10,002 bases of DNA from Victivallales bacterium (GTDB lineage Bacteria; Verrucomicrobiota; Lentisphaeria; Oligosphaerales; Lenti-02), in the NCBI GenBank assembly GCA_018648945.1, contig JABGQJ010000246.1, positions 1 through 10,002 of the forward strand, given 5' to 3'. A program made the position numbers and the translations under genes. The notes under the pieces were generated by a model. The model searched no databases, was not told the DNA's origin, and was given only the letters and a program-made list of their open reading frames with translations. Of this stretch, positions 6,609 to 10,002 are shown in pieces. Positions within the stretch are counted from its first letter, which is position 1; the number at the start of each line of letters is the position of its first letter.

Positions 6609-7373
6609 ATGACCAATCGTCAGGAGAAACTTCTGGGCCGGCTGCGCAGTCGCCACGGGCGGCGCAAAGCCGGCTTCTTCTTGGCCGAGGGCCTTCGCTG
6701 CTGCCGCGAGGCCCTTGACCGCTATGGCTCCGGCATCGAGTTTGCCGTGGTTTCGCGCAGCTTCGCCGATTCTGCCGATGCGGCGGCATTCGCTGTCCTT
6801 GGGGATCGCCTGGAGGTCGTGGAGGACGGCCTGTTCGCGCAGATCGCCAGCACCGAGAATCCCCAGGGCATCCTTTGTGTCTGCCTCCGTCCCGAACCCC
6901 CTGTCCCCAGTGCTGCCGATCCCTTTGCCCTGATCTTGGACCGCATCCAGGAGCCCGGCAATATGGGGACCATCCTGCGCACTGCCGCCGCCATCGGCCT
7001 CACCTGCGTCTGGCTCACCGACGGCACCACCGATCCCTACGCCCCCAAGGCCATCCGTGCCGGCATGGGGGCCCAGTTCTCCCTCCAACTCCATTCCCTC
7101 CCTGCTCTGGGCGCCGCCCGCCCGCTACTTGCCGAGATCGGCTACGCTCCTCTCTGGCTCGCCGTCCCCCACGAAGGCACCGATTGCTACAGCGACGATT
7201 TTAAGCTCGTTGGCAGCGGTCTTGTGATCGGCAACGAAGCCAATGGTATCGAGGACATGGCTGCTGGCCAGCCCGTTCGCATTCCCATGCCGGGTGCTGC
7301 CGAATCCCTGAACGCCGCCCAGGCCGCGACCATCCTCCTCTTCGAGGCCGTCCGCCGCCAGATCCTTGGCTGA
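6609..7373 (+). CDS. SpoU/TrmH-family RNA 2'-O-methyltransferase
   Basis: A 254-residue SPOUT-class enzyme that should transfer a methyl group from S-adenosylmethionine to a ribose 2'-OH in rRNA or tRNA. The N-terminal part (about 1-95) is a SpoU substrate-binding domain, with the usual GRRKAGFFLAEGLR opening. The C-terminal knotted domain carries motif 1 (DRIQEPGNMGTILRTAAAIG, 111-130, with N118 and R124), motif 2 (GLVIGNEANGIED, 204-216, with E210) and motif 3 (IPMPGAAESLNAAQAA, 225-240, with S233 and N235). All are intact. The start is the only good ATG after the isomerase stop. The nearest Shine-Dalgarno-like AGGGAG overlaps that stop and is 15 nt away, longer than usual, so expression may lean on read-through ribosomes from the isomerase. 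The domain order fits RlmB- or TsnR-like rRNA enzymes; the exact target nucleotide cannot be told. Confidence 0.92.
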   Translation: MTNRQEKLLGRLRSRHGRRKAGFFLAEGLRCCREALDRYGSGIEFAVVSRSFADSADAAAFAVLGDRLEVVEDGLFAQIASTENPQGILCVCLRPEPPVPSAADPFALILDRIQEPGNMGTILRTAAAIGLTCVWLTDGTTDPYAPKAIRAGMGAQFSLQLHSLPALGAARPLLAEIGYAPLWLAVPHEGTDCYSDDFKLVGSGLVIGNEANGIEDMAAGQPVRIPMPGAAESLNAAQAATILLFEAVRRQILG

Positions 7374-7412
7374 ACTGCTCGTGTCCAGGGCAGTTGGTCC
7401 CCGCCCGGCGGG
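7373..7412. terminator. Possible weak terminator hairpins between convergent genes
   Basis: The first hairpin pairs 7373-7380 with 7388-7395 (8 bp including one U-G, loop of 7) and overlaps the methyltransferase stop codon by one base. The second pairs 7400-7404 (CCCGC) with 7408-7412 (GCGGG) with a 3-nt loop. Convergent gene ends only 66 bp apart make a shared terminator likely, but neither hairpin is followed by a T-run on either strand. Confidence 0.3.
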
Positions 7413-7439
7413 TGTTGCGGGAAGAGACATGCTTGGGGC

Positions 7440-8909
7440 TCAGGGGCGGAACTGGAAGGCGTAGAGCTCGGCGCCCTTCAGGAATACTCTCAGGCGGATC
7501 TCACACCCCGCCAGTTGGCTGACGTCGCGGTTGCCACGCCAGGTCACCAGGCGATTGACGGAGTTGCTGTGGATGGGATCACAGTCATCCTGCCCGTAAC
7601 CATCGATCACTTGCCCACTGCCGTCCAGCAACTCAACACGGGCGAAGTTCCTCGTGCCCTCCGTATCCCGTCCTGTGGCACTGACGTTGAGCACCAGTTC
7701 GCGACCCGCGAAGGTGAGGGGAGGGGTCTCCAGAACGCCCGCCGCGTCCGGGCTGTCGATGGAGGCGAACCCATCCACCCGCAGTTTTGCCAGCCCGATG
7801 CAGGCCCGGCGTCGACTGGTCCCGTGGCCAAAGTCCCAACCGCCGTAGTAGTACCGCCACTCGTTCCCGTCCGGGCTCAGCACCGGCCGGTTGGCGATGC
7901 CGCAGATCATCCCCCAGTCCCACTCGTCCTTGCTGCCGCGGGGGATCACGAAGTCGCGGGTTGGCACTTGCCATTGCTGGGCCGGATCACGGGAGAAGAG
8001 CAACCGCCCGTCCATCGGCCCGCCATGGCATGTATAGAACCCCTCAGTATCGGTCACTCGGAAGAACCACTGGATGCCAAGGTAGACCCCGTGGTAGGCG
8101 TGCATGGACAGGCCGTAGGTGTTCAGCCCACTGCACCGCTCTCCTAGCATGTACTGCTGCTTGTCGTCTACGTTGATCAGATCGGTCATCTCGACCAGAG
8201 GCGAGCATTCGATCCCATCCCTGCTGGTGGTCATGAACCAGCGGCGGAAGCCGGGGCCAGGCAGGCGACCAACGACCGGGTGCTCGTACTCGTTGTCGAA
8301 CTTCTTTACGGCAATGACGTAGAGCCCCCGGGTGCGGTCGTAGGCCACGTTGAGATTGTCGGCCATACCCGGGCCGGCGAGCGCTGGGATCTTCACTGGC
8401 GCAGACCAGCGCAGGCCGTCGGGCGAGTAGCGCCAGGCATAGGCGTGGACGTTGCGGTCGAAGGTCAGCAACTGGTACCTCTTCCCCTCATCCGGCTCAT
8501 GGGGCATATGCAAGACAGTCTGCGCGGAGGTGTCTGCGACGAGGACGTTGTTCGCGCTGCTGCCCTGGTACTCGACCAACCCCAGGTCCAGCGGCTTCTG
8601 CCAATGGACCCCGTCTGCGGACGTGGCGTAGAGGACATCATGCTGGCCACCGGCCATGTCCTGCTTCGCGGTTGTGTACCACATCCTGTACTGCTTGGTT
8701 CTCTCGTCCCACATCACGTCGCCAAAGAGGAACACGCTTGGCCAAGGCGCAGTACCCACCCCTTCCCAGGGATGTTCCGGCACCATCACCGGCGGGCCAT
8801 GCCTCTCGGCCCGGTGGAAGCTGCGCTTCAGATTGCCAGTGCTCGCGACGACATGGTCATCGATGAACAACTGGCGCCGTGCCCCGATATCGCGGATTGC
8901 TGATTCCAT
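7440..8909 (-). CDS. Glycoside hydrolase-like five-bladed beta-propeller protein
   Basis: A 489-residue protein resembling the GH43/GH32-like five-bladed propeller superfamily, in a group common in polysaccharide-degrading bacteria and usually annotated as hypothetical. It opens with RRQLFIDDHVV (residues 11-21), the group's hallmark, then YRMWYTT (74-80). Asp-box-like turns recur: TSADGVHW (96-103), YSPDGLRW (161-168), TSRDG (228-232) and FSRDPAQQW (305-313), as expected of propeller blades. The last 100 residues form a beta-sandwich-like domain (PPLTFAGRELVLNVSATG, DGYGQDDCDPI, VTWRG, RLRVFLKGAELYAFQF). No signal peptide is present, so it would act on imported sugars in the cytosol, or may not be a hydrolase at all. 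The start is firm: GGAGG sits 9 nt upstream. It is divergent from the beta-helix gene, which suggests a shared carbohydrate role. I cannot assign catalytic residues or a substrate. Confidence 0.8.
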   Translation of the reverse strand: MESAIRDIGARRQLFIDDHVVASTGNLKRSFHRAERHGPPVMVPEHPWEGVGTAPWPSVFLFGDVMWDERTKQYRMWYTTAKQDMAGGQHDVLYATSADGVHWQKPLDLGLVEYQGSSANNVLVADTSAQTVLHMPHEPDEGKRYQLLTFDRNVHAYAWRYSPDGLRWSAPVKIPALAGPGMADNLNVAYDRTRGLYVIAVKKFDNEYEHPVVGRLPGPGFRRWFMTTSRDGIECSPLVEMTDLINVDDKQQYMLGERCSGLNTYGLSMHAYHGVYLGIQWFFRVTDTEGFYTCHGGPMDGRLLFSRDPAQQWQVPTRDFVIPRGSKDEWDWGMICGIANRPVLSPDGNEWRYYYGGWDFGHGTSRRRACIGLAKLRVDGFASIDSPDAAGVLETPPLTFAGRELVLNVSATGRDTEGTRNFARVELLDGSGQVIDGYGQDDCDPIHSNSVNRLVTWRGNRDVSQLAGCEIRLRVFLKGAELYAFQFRP

Positions 8910-8981
8910 GCTTGCTTGCCTCCGGTCTTCCTGCCGAGCGACTCACGTGGAGGTCCGGCGTGGTGCAGGACTCCCTAGCGA

Positions 8982-9009
8982 ACGGTAGCCGGGGAGCGTT
9001 CTCTGTCAA
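8982..9009 (-). promoter_or_regulatory. Candidate promoter of the propeller gene
   Basis: On the minus strand TTGACA (9009-9004) is a perfect -35 consensus. The best -10 is TACCGT (8987-8982, 16-bp spacer), which keeps the key T-A-T positions but matches only three of six. A leader of roughly 65 nt would follow before the ATG at 8909. Confidence 0.35.
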
Positions 9010-9079
9010 GGGGCTTCCAGATCCTGAAGCTGCCATTGGGCGTGCCGGGAGTGGCGTTGGAGCGTTCAGTTGAGGGCGC

Positions 9080-9108
9080 TTGAGACAAGGGTAGTGGCCA
9101 AGTAGGGT
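9080..9108 (+). promoter_or_regulatory. Candidate promoter of the beta-helix gene
   Basis: TTGAGA (9080-9085) matches the -35 at five of six positions. After a 17-bp spacer, TAGGGT (9103-9108) keeps the first two and last bases of the -10 only. The start codon at 9179 would lie about 65 nt after the transcription start. The gap 8910-9178 between the divergent genes shows no gene of its own. Confidence 0.28.
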
Positions 9109-9178
9109 AGGCCATCGGAGGAATGCTGCCAAGCCGAGCGCCGGGGGGATGGCTGAGTCCCGCTAACGGTGGTGAACA

Positions 9179-10002
9179 ATGAAATGCCAGCGTCTCCCTG
9201 TTGTCGCCCTGCTTCTCCTTCTCATTTCGTGTGCCATCCTCGGGGCGGGCGAGCGCCAGCACTCGCAGCTCTGGGGAGTGAACGGCGAATCCTGGACGCC
9301 CCAGAGCAGGCTCCCGGATTTCTCTCACGCGGGCTATCACGAGGGGAATGACCCGTTGCCGCGCGTGCCCGTGGTCTGTGAGATCGGCGACTTCGGGGCG
9401 AAAGGGGATGGACAGGCCGACGACACACACGCCTTCCGGGCCGCCATTGCGGCGTGCGACCGGGGCGCGATCCATATTCCGGCAGGGCGCTACCGGATCA
9501 CTGATTTCCTCGTCATTGACAAGCCCGGCGTGGTGCTCCGAGGGGATGGCCCCGGCAAGACCATTCTGTTCTTCCCGGTCGGAATCCGAGAGTTGGTCGA
9601 GAGGCAGGGGCTGAAGAAGATCAGCTACAAGACCGGGAGTGGGCTGATCCACGTGAAGGGGAAGATCGAGAAGGTAGAACGGCGCGTATCCCACATGATC
9701 GAGCCCATTCGCCGGGGCGACACCCACATGAGGATCGGGGCCCTGGAAGAGGGGATGGTCCTCCGCGTCGGCGTCCAGGTGAACATCAAGTATTGGGCCA
9801 AGGAGGACGGGTGGCACTACCTCTATGCGGGGGATCCAGGCGCGAAATACGCGATCTGGGCCCGCCAGGTGTTGACCATCACGGGAATCGACGGGAATCG
9901 ACTGAGCTTCAATCGCCCGTGCCGCTTCGACAACAAGTCGCGGATCACAACCTTCGAACCCACCGTGACGGAGGTCGGCATCGAGGATTTGGCCATCGAG
10001 TT
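9179..10002 (+). CDS. Secreted pectate-lyase-fold (right-handed beta-helix) protein, 3' end outside the window
   Basis: The first 274 codons are open to the right edge with no stop. Residues 1-25 form a signal peptide: basic MKCQR, a Leu/Val core, then LISC at 15-18 that fits a lipobox, so the product may be a lipoprotein anchored at C18; signal peptidase I cleavage near ILGAG is the alternative. A short Trp/Pro-rich segment (LWGVNGESW, RLPDFSHAGYH) precedes the hallmark of the Pectate_lyase_3 family, IGDFGAKGDGQADDTHAFRA (69-88), then HIPAGRYRI (99-107) and VVLRGDGPGKTIL (118-130). The family contains polysaccharide lyases, hydrolases and structural beta-helix proteins; the catalytic turns would lie further on, so the activity is undecided. 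The ATG at 9179 has only a weak ribosome site (GGTGGTGA just upstream). A second ATG at 9184 is in another frame and is not used. Confidence 0.88.
   Translation, partial: MKCQRLPVVALLLLLISCAILGAGERQHSQLWGVNGESWTPQSRLPDFSHAGYHEGNDPLPRVPVVCEIGDFGAKGDGQADDTHAFRAAIAACDRGAIHIPAGRYRITDFLVIDKPGVVLRGDGPGKTILFFPVGIRELVERQGLKKISYKTGSGLIHVKGKIEKVERRVSHMIEPIRRGDTHMRIGALEEGMVLRVGVQVNIKYWAKEDGWHYLYAGDPGAKYAIWARQVLTITGIDGNRLSFNRPCRFDNKSRITTFEPTVTEVGIEDLAIE

Noticed and set aside
5807..6616. Minus-strand open frame of 269 codons opposite the isomerase
   Set aside because: The plus strand holds the TIM-barrel motifs and a strong ribosome site. The antisense frame shows no motif of its own.
8910..9178. Small genes in the divergent gap
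   Set aside because: Short open frames exist on both strands, but they have no ribosome site or motif and overlap the candidate promoters.

Overview
The window is GC-rich bacterial DNA with seven genes I can support. Six are complete and one runs off the right edge. There are no rRNA or tRNA genes, no CRISPR array, and no transposase or phage gene. The large exported FAD-dependent oxidoreductase, cytosolic glycosidase-like beta-propeller, secreted pectate-lyase-fold protein and xylose-isomerase-like TIM barrel resemble gene sets common in Planctomycetota, Armatimonadota and related polysaccharide-degrading bacteria. That placement is inferred from gene content; no marker gene here fixes the phylum.

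Layout, left to right. Positions 1-279 hold no convincing gene. Positions 280-3654 (minus) encode an exported oxidoreductase of about 1124 residues with two FAD modules, a discoidin-like insert and a helical-repeat tail. Positions 3655-3915 form a divergent intergenic region with three perfect palindromes and plausible promoters on both strands. Four plus-strand genes follow: a membrane-anchored GAF-SpoIIE (RsbU-like) phosphatase (3916-5403), a thioredoxin overlapping it by 20 bp (5384-5698), a sugar phosphate isomerase/epimerase-like TIM barrel (5813-6589), and a SpoU/TrmH-family RNA 2'-O-methyltransferase (6609-7373). The 114-bp gap after the thioredoxin can fold into interlocking stems. A convergent junction of 66 bp then leads to a minus-strand five-bladed-propeller glycosidase-like gene (7440-8909). 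This is divergent, across 269 bp, from the start of a secreted right-handed beta-helix protein (9179 to beyond 10002).

How the genes may work together. The phosphatase and thioredoxin are almost certainly co-transcribed and probably translationally coupled, which pairs stress-type phosphosignalling with thiol redox. The isomerase and methyltransferase are 19 bp apart and may belong to the same transcript or to a second one controlled by the structured leader. The oxidoreductase, propeller protein and beta-helix protein look like parts of carbohydrate metabolism, with exported and cytosolic members, but no substrate can be named from sequence alone. I see no defence system or other clearly new multi-gene system. 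The most interesting items are the phosphatase-thioredoxin overlap, the interlocking inverted repeats at 5723-5791, the multidomain architecture of the first gene, and the palindrome-rich divergent region.
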